In this document: positions 14,426-27,136 of the stretch, piece after piece
Layout of the letters: every line of letters begins with the position of its first letter
Position numbering within the stretch: position 1 is the stretch's first letter
From: Pampus argenteus
Taxonomy: Eukaryota > Chordata > Actinopteri > Scombriformes > Stromateidae
Length of the DNA: 64,000 nucleotides
Direction: 5' to 3'
Assembly (NCBI GenBank): GCA_036937835.1
Contig: CM072863.1
Location: 19,776,501-19,840,500 of the forward strand
The notes under the pieces: generated by a model
What the model saw: the letters and a program-made list of their open reading frames with translations, nothing else
What the model was told of the DNA's origin: nothing
Databases searched by the model: none
Position numbers and translations under genes: made by a program

Positions 14426-16689
14426 AACTGAGATTCTGTATCTACATATAGATGGACAAATCAACCCTTACCTTTTCAGTATTCCTCAAGGTAATTTCTT
14501 CTTCAAACAACAGCTGTAATGGCTTTCTGAATATTACGGTACATGGAGTCTCTAATGGAGAGGAGGAGACTACGGTAATAATCAAGATCAGATCCAATAA
14601 ATGTTTTGTTTTGGGCAATGAGTTTCACTAAACCCTGGCATCATGTTATCACTAAGGCACTTTTACTACTTTCACAATTCCTTTCATAGACTTTTGAGTA
14701 GAGGAAAAAACTAGTTTTCTACCCTCCAATTTTTGAAACCATTTTTAGATTTGATATCACAGCATGCTTTGGAACATTGTAGATTTAAAGTAGATACTGT
14801 AAGTCCTTGGGTACAGACAGCTCTGCAGGTGATATGAGTCAGGCTGTAGCCTTCATGCCATTTTTAAGAACATGGTGATTCGAATGGTTTAGAAGAAAAT
14901 GCATCTAAACCATTTCTATGTCCAATGTTAGCATGTCATGTTGCCTGATGCTCTTCAAAACATATATCAGTGACCATGTTTTGACAAAATATCTTAATAA
15001 AATAGCTTCACTTTAAAGACCAGACTAAAGGCAAAAAATGTATTAAATTAAAGCTGAAGTTCAGCACTTTAAGCTCATTCAATCATTTCAAACCATTGTT
15101 TCCCTTCTCTAGTTTAGAGTAGTATGTTATCGTATATTTATACATAGATAATAACTATTTAAAAATATGTTTTTATTGTTGGTGCAGCCAAAATGACCAG
15201 AGTGACGCCAGCCAGGATGCATTTATCCTGTCATTTCTATGTTCCAGCAGGACCACTGACCACTTTAATGCACAGTTCACACTTCGGTGATTTAATACAC
15301 TCTGCACCCTGATACAGAGGTGTGAATGGCCCCGAAAATACCCTCTTCTGTGCTCTCCTGTTTACAATTTACTACTGTCCAGAGACAACTGAGAAGCCTG
15401 CCACAACTTGAAAAAGATTCATGGTGGCAGGAAATCATTAATCCCCTTCTCCATTTGCTTAAGTGCTGAAAAGTAGGGGGCAGTCCAATCTTATTTTTAA
15501 TTATTTTGATTTGTAATGAAACAGAAGAGATGGGTTGAAAACTGCTTTCCCCAAAATATGATACTTACAAGCACTTAGAAAATATATTGATGACCACAAG
15601 GAGAAGATCATCTACTTGGAATATGGATCAAACTGAATTTGGAGATGAGCTTTTCACACTTTTCACACTATTTTTTCCCTTCATCTTTTTCAAATATATG
15701 CAAAATCTCTCCAGATAAAAAAAAAGAAAACATAAGCAGTATGTCTTGACCTCGTACTCTACCTACTGGGTAAAAAAAGTCAGGTATGATGTTGTAAAAT
15801 GAATAGTTTTTAACATCATTATATTTCAAGCTCAAGTATTGGAACAATATCAGCATGAGAGAGCACATCTACTCTCTGCAACAAAAGTTAGATTTTTCTT
15901 CCCTCTTTAAAAAATAAAAAACAGGTGTGTAAATTATTAATGTCTTGTATTAAAGATGCAGGCTGGATCTCTCAAGAGAGTCAGGTTTTTCCTCTCGATA
16001 CAGAACTGACATCGACCTAACAATAGTATACATTCTTTTCATCTGCTGCTGCTTGCAGGGCTCCATTCAGCACAGGCAGACATCACTGCTGATGGATGGC
16101 TCATATCTACAATGGCAGGCTAGAGGCAACACAACTACTGCAAGCATCTTATACACAGTGCTGTTGTGGACAAGCTCATAACAAACAGGTCAACTTTAAT
16201 TCAGTCTGAGGTCCAACCAGCGTTATACCCGTGTTGTCCGACTCAGCTTCGGCAAGGGACGGACGAGGGTTGATTTCAATATGAACAACTGCACCTGGGT
16301 TGATAATTGTGACCCAGGTCCTATCTGAATTGTCATGACCTGGGATTAACAAGTGTCGATTGACTTAGTTTGAATTGACAAAAGAAGGGTTGAACATTGG
16401 TCAAATAACTATGTTCCAACCCTGGTTATTGGTCTGAAAGAGGTGTAAAGGTTAAGATTTGTCAATGGCTGAGAGGTTTCAGATAAAGACAAAAGTGTGT
16501 TGTTTTACTTAAATATTCCAGTCCGGGTTGATGCTTACATGTAGTTCCTGGGTTCTCTTAAACCACTTCTGTCTTTTAAAACTATGTTATGTTAATATGA
16601 ATTTATTTAACATGAAGACCTTTTTTGTAAATATTGATTTACATACTTATTTACATACTTATTTATTAAGTATGTTTCAAATATCTTTT

Positions 16690-17290
16690 ACATTACATAT
16701 GGTGTTCCACAGGGTTCCTTAATGGGTCTACTCATTTTTTTCATTATATATGCTTCCACTCAGCCAAAATGATATGAATTTTCATAGATAGGTTGACGAT
16801 AAATGACTATAAATTGCCAGTGCCTGCTGATCACAACAGTTTTCAATCGACTGCTGGATAAATACTATTGTTTGACTATGCAACAGCTGTTTAAAATTAA
16901 AAGAGGCCTAAACCAAAATTGTAGTTTTTGGTGTTGATTCAGAGAAAAATTATAAGTTGATTTATAACTCTTATAATTAAGCTAAAATACAAAATACAGT
17001 TTGACATTTTCATACGCCGCTGCATCAAACATTACAGCATCAAATGTCAGTCAAGACAAAAAGCATAGAGATGCAGCCTTTTATAATTAAAGAACAAAAA
17101 AGTGAAATAAGTCTGTGCAGTCCTTAACCAAACATCTTTAGACTCACCTATTTTTATTTAATTTCATTATATTTTTATGTTGTTTGTCACCTAGTTTGTT
17201 TAGGTTTTAAGTGTTCACACAAACTGATTTAGAATTTGTGCTGCATTGTACAATATGTATGAAAGGTGCTATACAAATACTGCTAATTGT
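16690..17290 (+). mobile_element. decayed non-LTR (LINE) retrotransposon 3' portion
   Basis: A plus-strand frame reads TYGVPQGSLMGLLIFFIIY, the conserved reverse-transcriptase block GVPQGSxxGPLLF. About 60 bases on, an interrupted frame reads FHR*VDDK*L, matching the YADDTQLY catalytic block with stops. A KIVVFGVD-like segment follows at about 16915. The right end, near 17250-17290, has the GGTGCTATACAAATACTG tail typical of LINE 3' ends. Frame breaks show it is inactive. L2/jockey-like is my best guess for the clade. Confidence 0.7.
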
Positions 17291-18294
17291 TAATATACTA
17301 TTAATAGGCATGCAACAATTAAATGTATAAATAGGGCTTTTAATTATAAATTAGAGCTGCAACAGAGATATGCAGTCGTGCCTACTCACTGAGACACTGT
17401 ACATTAACAATTAACACATTTACCCAGTGTAATTTATGGTGTGTAGTGTATGTCACCTGGAATCCTCTCAGCGCACAGAAAGTAATAAACTGAAATATAG
17501 CAATAAGTGCTCAGTGCAGTTAAAGTTGGATGCACCATTATGGTTAAAGCTGTTAAGCTGTAGAAGCTGTAGAAATATTTTCCTCTCCATGTCTATCTGC
17601 AATAGCCACCAAATGCATTTAGGGCCACATTATGTGCAGTCTAATATATTGTTCAATGATTTCTCTCTTGACTTCTATCTCTTTCTGAATAATTTCACTG
17701 TTCACTGTTGTTTGAGGCTGAAAGTTTTAAGTATCAGACAAATAAAAAAAATTGTCTATGGCTTGATTTGCACAATGTTTATAGGTCAGATTAAAGGAGA
17801 GATCTGAACACAGAATCCAAGAGCTACGAGCTCTGCTCCAGTACTTATTTGTGAGGGTCTGCCATCATCACATAGGAATGGAAATAATTAGCCTTCCATA
17901 TTCAGTCTAGTTCAGATGGCCAATCTCACCTATTGCTCGTCCTCTCCAAACTTGACAGTACACCCATGCACTGGTTATTCATTTTCACATAAAGCATACA
18001 GGCATAAAGCACTCTGGTTCTGGATCATGATCAACCAGCATCAACCGTCTTACTTCATAGTCTCTGCATTTGGTTTGAAGTCCATATAAACAATCACAAC
18101 AAAAGGAAAAAAGGCAAAGAAAAATGTTAATGTGTATAAGATGCACATCAAACGGTCTACAGTACACGGCCCTAATGGTGAACCCAGTTCAGGAGAAAAG
18201 CTTTGAGGATTAAGATGGTCACACAGCTGACTGCAGCATTCTTCGTGGATTTTGCACTTTTTATAGCCCAGATAATACAAGGGGAAACAGAAAC

Positions 18295-18332
18295 AGAGAG
18301 AGAGAGAGACAGAGGAGGGGGGGGGGGGGGGG
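18295..18332. repeat. (GA)n next to a 16-base G run
   Basis: A purine-only stretch: GA dinucleotides, a short AC/AGAGG interruption, then sixteen consecutive G from 18317 to 18332. It could form a G-quadruplex or triplex; this is inferred from composition only. Confidence 0.9.
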
Positions 18333-19808
18333 CATCATGGATGTCTTGATTCTTCTCTACTGTGGATCCTGTTGGTTCTGCCCTGCAAATTGTGGCCTCA
18401 TGCACACACACACACACATTTTGACAATGTAAGATGGGCTCACTCACTCTGTCTATATCAAAGGCCCCAACACGTGGGGATTGACTTTTGTTCTTGGCAG
18501 CATGAAAAAAAGAGAAAACTATATGATGTTTATTTCCCTCTGGTTTTTATTTGAGTCTGGTGTTGTTGTGGGGGAAGTGTGCTCATTGTGTGTGACGTCT
18601 GTTTACAGCACAGGGACTTACTACTGTATGTTAGTAAGATGTTTGTTTGGTTTATTTGCGAGATTGACAGATTGTTTGTCTATGTTGGCTGTTTCTTCAG
18701 CTCCTTTAATTGAAAGTACAATTGTTTGTTCTTGCCAATCATATGAGAGCAGAACAACACAAAGAGGTAGAAAAGAGGAAAATATGCCTGATAGGTCTGT
18801 TTTTAATATCTTATGTGGCATCCGTAGGAGGGCTTATTGGGTGCCTTAAGAAGATGGGGACAAGACCTGGGTCATTCATGTTGCTATGCTACTGCAAAGA
18901 TGATTGAAAACGCCACACTGAGAGTGCTGCATCCAATGTGCTGGGAACATCTTCAGGAGTAGATCATATTTTTAATAGAATGCTGGCCTCTAGTGGAGTC
19001 CTGCAACAAAGGAACGCGTTTAGTATATTCACACAGCAGCCGTGAGGAAAAATGTTTGACTGTGCAACATAATTCAACTGCAAATGGCAGAATTTGAATA
19101 TATTCTAATATTTACTCAAAGTCCACATCATGAGAACAAATCTATAAACAAATAAATATTTTTTAATTTATCACACTATATCAAAGACACTGTGTCTGAA
19201 ACACAAGCAACAAGTTGATATCAGATTTCTTTTCAATAACATTGTGGTCAACATTTTGCCTTACAGAAGTATGATCCAAAATATACAGAACAATCACTTG
19301 AGACCGCAAAAGAATTCAAAGCAAATGTGGGAACGTCATACCAATTCCAACAGCACACTATGCGACAGTAAATACAAAGAACAACGAGACTGCGTTTTTA
19401 ATTCCTCATGGGTCTAATCTGCATGATCTGCCTGGTTCCTCAGATGTGGTGGAAACGCAAACAAGATTTCACAACAGGTACTTTTAGTTCCATGTTTAGT
19501 TCCTGAGATTAGTTCCTCTGGTTCCAAACCTGCAACATTTGAAACGGGGCTTATGTCGTAAGTAGTAAAAAAAAAAACTAAAAAAAAAAGCAAACGTGCC
19601 ACTTGATTGTAGCTACGTTTTTGTGAACCGCAATCTCCTCTCTCATGAATACTGTTGCTAACACTGTTAGATACAGAGGTATAAAAATGTGTATGTGTTA
19701 AAAATAGTAGATGAAACTAAAAAAGACTCTTGTAGAGTTGGTGTAACTAATGCACAAGAGTTTGGTGTTTGAAAAGCCTCACTTACTCTTACTTATGGTT
19801 TGCAGCAT

Positions 19809-19829
19809 TGCTAGCTAGCTAGCTAGCTA
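19809..19829. repeat. (GCTA)n short tandem repeat
   Basis: About five self-complementary GCTA units, directly visible; each unit pair is palindromic. Confidence 0.9.
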
Positions 19830-20191
19830 ACCCGTAGGCTGTTTACCAAAACGACGTGATGCTAGTTAGACTCTAAACATTATGAAAAAGTAAGACTTTG
19901 CTTGCTAACAAGCTGGTGCTACAAACTAATTAGATGTAGAGTATCATCAGTGACATAATCTGTTACCAGTGGGGAAAAAAAAAATCAAAGAAGTAAATAC
20001 TTCTGAAATGAACTTGTTTGGAAGGTCAAACAGCTGTTTTCAGCCATTGTTGCCAAAGTGATGGACCTCCAAAATGGCTGCCTGAGGGTAATATCCTTGT
20101 TTCAGATGCTTTGTTCTAAAACACACTGTTTGTTTGTTTTTTTGTGGTCTTGCGGTTAGCACCGATACCAGTTTAAGTTGAGAGAGTTGGA

Positions 20192-23100
20192 TCAGGAAGA
20201 GATTGAGCCTGAGTCTTCGACATCCGTGGAGTCATCTTCATCTGCAGATTCTGTAAGGGCAGGGTAGGGCCGCGGCTGGTCCAGGTTGACGTAGGTGACG
20301 TTCAGACTGATGTAGTGCTCTCCCTCCAGGCCTGACAGGATGGTAGAGACGGCTGACACCAACGTCGCGAAGCTGGGCCTCAACTCAGGATCAGGGTCCC
20401 AGCACTGGAGCATAATGTTATACCTGGAACGTGAAGACAGAAGGGCCGGCTCAGTTATAGAGCAGCACTCATTTTGTGCATTTTGTCATTAAACATTATA
20501 CACTAGTAATCTGTCATGACTTCCCCTTTGGGTCATCATTTCACAAATTAACATTCCTGATTTACATCACTTTTGAGATAAATATTTTTGTTCCTTTGCA
20601 GCACTGGTTAGGTGTCTGAAGGCTGCTGGTTCTTCAGTATTCTACAGTTGTCAAGTATAGTTGCTGAGGAGGCTCCCTTGGGGGTCCCTGGGCCCCTGGT
20701 TGAGAACCACTGCCCTACATGACATTTTCCATGATCCATGAGCCAACGTCAAATGCAGGATTATGTCTTAGTGGACAAGGTATGAATGGTTCATCTATTC
20801 TCTATCACTCTTTAATTCACTGGGCTTACAGGCTTACAGTCCACAGGATTTATCATTACATTGTTGGTTTTTTTTCATAAGGCAAAAACATGTCGGCACC
20901 TTTCTTTGTAAAGTTACACCACTGTGTGTGTGTGTATGTGATCGTGCGTTTTAGACACACATTAACTCCTTCATGACATTGCTTAACCATGTTGTAATAC
21001 CAACTAGTGGACAATTTACGGGTTTCACACTACTGAGTGACTATTCGAACATTTTGTTATTACTTGGACTTTGTGCCGAGACGCTCTCTCTCCTCTTGTA
21101 CATGTAAACCTGTGTTAGTATTATTGTAATATTAGTATTCCTACTGAAGCAGTTTGAAGCTATTCCTAAGGCTGAATGAACAAAGCAAGCAATATATTGC
21201 TTTTATTTTGGCTACTTACAAAGGGTCAGGGCAGTACTGAGGTTGGGGAAGCCTCCTGCCCTTCAGTAAATAATGTGTTATGTCATAAGGGTCCACCTCT
21301 GGGTATGGACTCGATCCTCTGGTCAGCATCTCCCACATCAACACCCCAAAGGACCACTGCATCAGGAGAATGAAAATTAAAATTATACAGCAAGTACCAG
21401 CACATATACAAGCCCACCCAAGTAGCTGATAACCAGTGTGTCCCTGTTTAATTGTGTATAATATGTAAAGACTCCCTCACTCATTCTTCACAATGAGCAA
21501 GAAAAAGAGGCACAGCCTGGAACACAGACAATATGCCTCTTAATTTCAAGTAGGTTAATTGAGTCTATGCAATTAGGGTCATGGGCCTGGAATAAACCAG
21601 CAGATTTACTGCAAATTCCAACCAAGAGATACACAATGACACTATTCTATAGAGGCAAGCAAATGGTAATATATTAATTACTCAGTTGAACAATTGTTGT
21701 AGACATTGTTGAAATTGTGCGAACCTACAATAACATATTAGCCTCCTTTTTAGATCGTGCTATTTTTCATCTTGTCTATGAGACAAACACATCAACATTG
21801 TATAAGTGTCCCTCAGGGCCGAAACATCAACAACCACTATCCTAGTGTGATCTTGATTATGTCTGCTCACCACATCTGACTTGGAGGTGAATTTCTGCGT
21901 CTGCAGGCTCTCGATGGCCATCCATTTGACAGGCAGTTTAGCCTTCCTGTGGTCCTGAACACTGTAGTACTCCTTATCAAACACATCTCTGGCCATGCCA
22001 AAGTCTGCCACCTTCACAGTATATGACTCATCCAGCCTAAGGACAGAAGAAATATGGATATTTTTGTTGCAAAATATTGTCTGTGAGTACTGTGACGTAA
22101 CAACCTCAACTAATTTGGTACCCTTTAACATCTCCCTACACTAATTCAGAGCATTTCAGGCCCGATGGCAGTGAATAAAATGCTGATCTTAATGACTCAC
22201 ATGCAATTGCGTGCTGCGAGATCTCTGTGCACAAACTTCTTCTGAGCCAAATACTCCATCCCCTTGGCAACCTGCAGTCCGAAGCCAATCAGATCCTTTA
22301 CTGTGGGGTTCTAAACAAATCCCACAAACACACTCAATTAAAACACTTGGAAACATTACATAGATTGCTTGGTAGTAAACAGATGGATGCACATAAATCA
22401 GATGATTAATTTCCACTGTTTTAATGCGGTAGTCTCACCCTCTTCTCGCAGCGTATGAAGTGTCGCAGGTCCCCGTGTTTCATGTACGGCAGCACCACTA
22501 AAGGGAGCCCTTCCTGTGGCAGCAGGATGCCCAGCAGAGACAGCACGTTGCTGTGATGGAAACCCTTCATTATAATTCCTTCCTTCAGGAACTGCTCCAC
22601 CTCTTCGACATCTGTTATCCCTGGTGACACAGGCAAAATATTTCAAGAGAGCAAGGAACAATCAAAACGGATGCAAATCTAAAGGAAGAAAGACAGTTAT
22701 TAAAAACACTGCAGAGCACAAAGAACTGCTTTTGAAGTCGGAGAACACCTTCCTGTGGCATTTTGTTCCATAGAGCTGGAGAGACTTTCTGATGCTTTTC
22801 TCGTGTAAAAATCAACACTCGAGAAACAAATAATACTCACTATTCAAAGACTTGACAGCACAGTGGATTTCTCTGTTGTTGTGGTCTGTGAAGTAGCCAT
22901 GATAGACTGTTCCAAAATGACCTGCAGCAAAGGAAATAAAACACAGAATAAAAAAGGACCGCTGCTGTCCCTTCAGAATATGATATAGATTACACCAGGC
23001 TCCATAACATACCTTTCCCTATGATCCGATGGTGCTGCACAATAAGCATCTCAGCAGGAATTAGTACATCCTTCACCTCCTCCAGCAGCTCTGGCCTAAA

Positions 23101-23782
23101 ACTGGAGATTGAGATCTTCTCCGGAGGCATGAGGGGAGTGAGGGTAGGATCTGTGCCGCTTGCAGCGTAAGACAGGCTGGGGAACACCACTGGCCCTACT
23201 AAAGGGGTGGGAGGACTCAGGGATACTACTATTAAACCCAGAGAGAGAGGGACCGTTATTAAGGAAGGTCATGTAGATGTGTGTGTCAGAGGCAAATTAG
23301 CAATACAGTATTATAGTGGAATATGATAAGTGCATAAGCAGAATGTCACCTCTCCTGTAGTCCCCAACGGGCGACAGCTCCACATTGTTTGTACCAGAGC
23401 GGTTAGCACTGTGAGCTAGACGGGTCTCTACCAAAGAGGCTGAAAAACATTTCACAACAGCCTTTAAATCATCAACCACCGAAGAAGAACACATGTACAA
23501 CCTGTGCAACACCGGAGATGTTCTAGTTGAAAGACTAGTTGTGTAATTCCTCCCAAATTCCCACCCACAGCCGGTAGCTGCTGTACAAACAGGTCTGATC
23601 AAAGTCCACACAATAGAGAGGAGCCCACCTTTCTTTTTCTTCCTCAAGTGTTTCATGACAACGAAGGCCAGCACCGCCCCGGCCACCAGAGCCGCCAGGA
23701 TCCCCAGAACAATCCCCACCATGTAGTGGTTGTTGACCCTCACCACTGTGCCAACATTGTGGACTTGCCCATTGATGGAGAT
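20192..23782 (-). other. mst1r: mst1r transmembrane, juxtamembrane and kinase section
   Basis: Exon 23629-23782 has the membrane helix (MVGIVLGILAALVAGAVLA) followed by basic KHLRKKKK. Exon 23350-23439 has the juxtamembrane GDYRR motif, which corresponds to the Cbl-binding DYR of MET and RON. The remaining exons encode the kinase: CAVKSLN (ATP lysine), HRDLAARNC, VADFGMARD, EYYSV and KLPVKWMA. The final exon gives GEHYISL and YVNL docking tyrosines and an acidic tail ending SGSISS. Every catalytic residue expected of an active kinase is present. Confidence 0.93.
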
Positions 23783-26361
23783 CTGGAGAACAGAGTCCAT
23801 CATACACAGTGAATGAACCATTATTAAAGTATTTTAGTGTGACATTCATTTTAGCAAAGCATAGATTATAGTTAGTTATAGTTATAGATAAGTTTCAAGC
23901 TGTTTACACTAGACTGGTTGTGTTTTATGTCATACATAGATGAAGTTCTGACTCCTGTGCATGCAAGCAGATGATTGAACACAACACACACACACACACT
24001 TGTATTGCATATCTTGAAATAAATTGTTGACAATTTTGTTAAATATCTTGATGATCTTTAATAGAAATGCATGTGTTTGCTGAATTATCTCTAGGCTGCC
24101 TGATACATATATATACAGGGATGGTTTGTGAACACTGGCAGGGGGCCCATACAACGTGCATGACCTGAGTAAGTCAAGGTAAGCCACTGTTAATCATCAT
24201 CAAATCCAGCCTGACTCACCTTCACAGCCAGCCCCTCACTGGGGATGGTCATGTTTTTGGGGATCCTGCAAGTGATCTCATTGTCCAGGACTTTAGCATC
24301 ACAATCAACACCTGCCATGGTCATAATGATGGTCATACAGGAGCTCACCAGGTTCAGTTTCTGATGCTGCATACAGGAAAAGGAAATCAAGATATGAGAA
24401 AATACGTTATTTTAAAATTTGGATTACTTGATTTTGGTGTTAATTCTACAACTATTGGAGATAATATATAACGTACATGTAGTGACACTTCATCAGACCC
24501 AGGGGACAAACTTAGCACGTGTCCCTCTGTTTCAAAAGGTATAGGCTCGCCGTAGGGGTGGTAGGAGAACTCTTTGTTCCAAAGTCCCAATGCTCCATCC
24601 ATGTCGAAAGAAAGCTCTCCTTCCTCTGTTTCATCCCTGGAAAACGCAGGAGTGACGCACTCCATCCTTGTGGACAAGGACTTGCCTGTGCACTCCTGAA
24701 ACGAAACAGTGTAATCAAAAAAATCATAAAAATGTAAACATGTGACCCCAGTCGGGGTAAGTAAAAACAGTAGACTGATTGAAAAAAAAACAATATATCT
24801 TAATGTAATGTACTGTATTGTGTAATTAATAAATCAACTGTACATTATGATGAACACTGTACCCTTGTGACAGGCTTCAGGTGACTCTCGTTAGGTTTAA
24901 AGCGGATGATGGTGCGGTAAACAGAATCCAAATTCTCCCCTTCAATCACAACCTTTGACCCCCTAGAGTTAGTGAACAAAGGCAAATGTGAGAAATTATT
25001 ATATATGGGCAGGTTAAATAGATGATTAAAACTGAGCATGTGATGACGATGAAAAAAAAAGATCAAACCAAATTCATCAGAAATATCAGTGCAGAGAGAA
25101 CACAGGACGGTAGGGTACAGAGTACATAGAGAGCAGCTGTTTGTGGTGGAGGTCTCACTGGCCTACCTGTCAAAGCTACAGTCAGGCAGAACAGCTGTAA
25201 TCTTTGGGTTTTCTTTGTAGTAAAAGACCTTAGTGGTGAGGACAGGGGACTTGTCGATGAAAACACTGAGAGGGACGTCCCTCACCTCTGAGATGGGCTG
25301 GGACAGACAGATGATGGAGGACACATTGCCTTTAGGCTTTGTGACTCTGCAAAGAGGCATGAGGTATGTAATTTGAGTTAGACGGAAGATGTATACAAAC
25401 ATGTTCAATGGAGTCAAATCTACTGTTAGTAGTTCAGTTCTAAGTCAGTCTACGGATGCCAAGATTTTTCTAGGATTTAGCCTGTAGTTTCATTATCTGC
25501 ACACATGTTGGAACAAGTTGTTCATAGCAGTAAAAATGTTCTGAGCAGCAACTCATCAACCCCCCTAGGAAATAGGGCAACTACACAAAGCTGTCTTTTT
25601 CTTTTATTTTACAAAGGTTGGAGCTAAAATGACAACGCAGAAGGATAGGTGTGTTTCCAGACCTCTTTATAGGACAGGGCACGTCATTGAGCGTGACTCT
25701 CCTGGTCTTTCCGGCATTCAAGTGAGGTCCAGTCACTGTGATGAGTGTGCCCCCAACACGAGGCCCATAGTTGGGCTGGATTTCTGTGATGTTGGGAATC
25801 TGGAGGGAGAGTTTATCATAGTATTTTGGTAAAAAGAAATATTAATTTGTTAAATGTCAATACCAATAGATGAAATAGCTTATAAAGAATAATTAGAGCT
25901 TGTGATGTTATAATATAAGTTGATGATAATGGCAAAAGATTACCACAAATGTAAACCCTGACGTTTCTGCCTTGCCATCGATAGAGTAGCGTCCCTCCAC
26001 CTTGCCCTCATGCACTTCCACTGTAATGTTGACTGGTATGGAAAGGTCAGTGGCCCCAGAGCGAATCTTACACACCAGGCTAAAGAACAGCACAACAGAC
26101 ACTCTTGAGCAGGCCATCTTTGTCGCTGAAATACAGCTTTCAAGTTAAAACCATTCTCTGTTTGTGAATGAGATCACCATTACTAAAATAAGTTCGTTAA
26201 TAAATCTATAGAAGAAAACAATCTGCTCTTAAATGTATTATGGCTTTACTGGCCATGCTAGTAGCAAGGTTTAAGTGACGATCAGCCACTGTCCAGACTG
26301 AGATATCTTTATAACGTAATTGGCATTACATTCGGTACAGACATTCATGGTGCCCTGAGGA

Positions 26362-26420
<59 letters not shown>

Positions 26421-27082
26421 CACTTCCAACCAGTGGGTTAGAAGTTCAACATCATCATCATGGGTTCCAGACGATGTGTCCTAATGACATAATCATGAAG
26501 TTATTTGTGGCTTTGAGTGAAATGTCTCCGAGTTTAAAATACCAATTACTCATACTTTCTCGCTTTGTTTAAAATAGTGTATCTTCCACAAAATGACTGT
26601 AGCATGAACAGAACAAGCGCTGCATGTTTACTCACTGTGTGCTGTTGCTTTTGACTGGAAGCACAGTGCAGGCCGTCTGTCCTAGTCGAACCTGGTGTGT
26701 TCTGGAGGTAATAGTAGGTCTTAAGGGTGACTGGAACTCCCATCCACACACAGTTAGCTCTGTTTGACCATCGGGGGGAGCAGTCCGTGGAGAGAACTGC
26801 GTCAATAAAGCAGAATATACTGTATAGCACCACTTTGAAATGAAATGTTTCTATTTGTTACACAAAGGGGTTGTGTGTATCCTGGATTACAGGACAAACC
26901 TCACCCCAGTGATCCCAGGTGGGCAGGATTCATTCCTCCAGCAGCTGTGACACTCACTCTCCCAGGAGCACACTCCAGAGCACCAGCCACAGCCCATGAA
27001 CTTAGGGGCCGTCAAACACATGGCGCAAGTCAGGAAGTGTTGACAACCTGGCCCTCTCTGGGGCACCTGAATCATCTAAAAC

Positions 27083-27136
<54 letters not shown>

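Larger units (their letters stand above)
1..20191. other. intergenic stretch without recognisable genes
   Basis: I found no exon series, conserved protein motif or RNA gene here. Open frames are short (the longest, 7688-8146 minus and 4686-5114 minus, are about 140-150 codons), of low-complexity composition and without family resemblance. The stretch holds simple repeats and the transposon scraps listed separately. The last 1 kb or so on the right should contain the mst1r 3' untranslated region; the nearest minus-strand ATTAAA-type signal I see is at about 19397-19402. Conserved non-coding enhancers could lie here but cannot be recognised without alignment. Confidence 0.6.

Noticed and set aside
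25944..26125. A longer version of an mst1r IPT exon starting at the TTTCAG acceptor 26125 (an open frame with an apparent Met start)
   Set aside because: Joining from exon 26636-26796 at that acceptor leads to a stop. The acceptor at 26079 keeps phase and gives the family-like NSTHLVCKIRSG.
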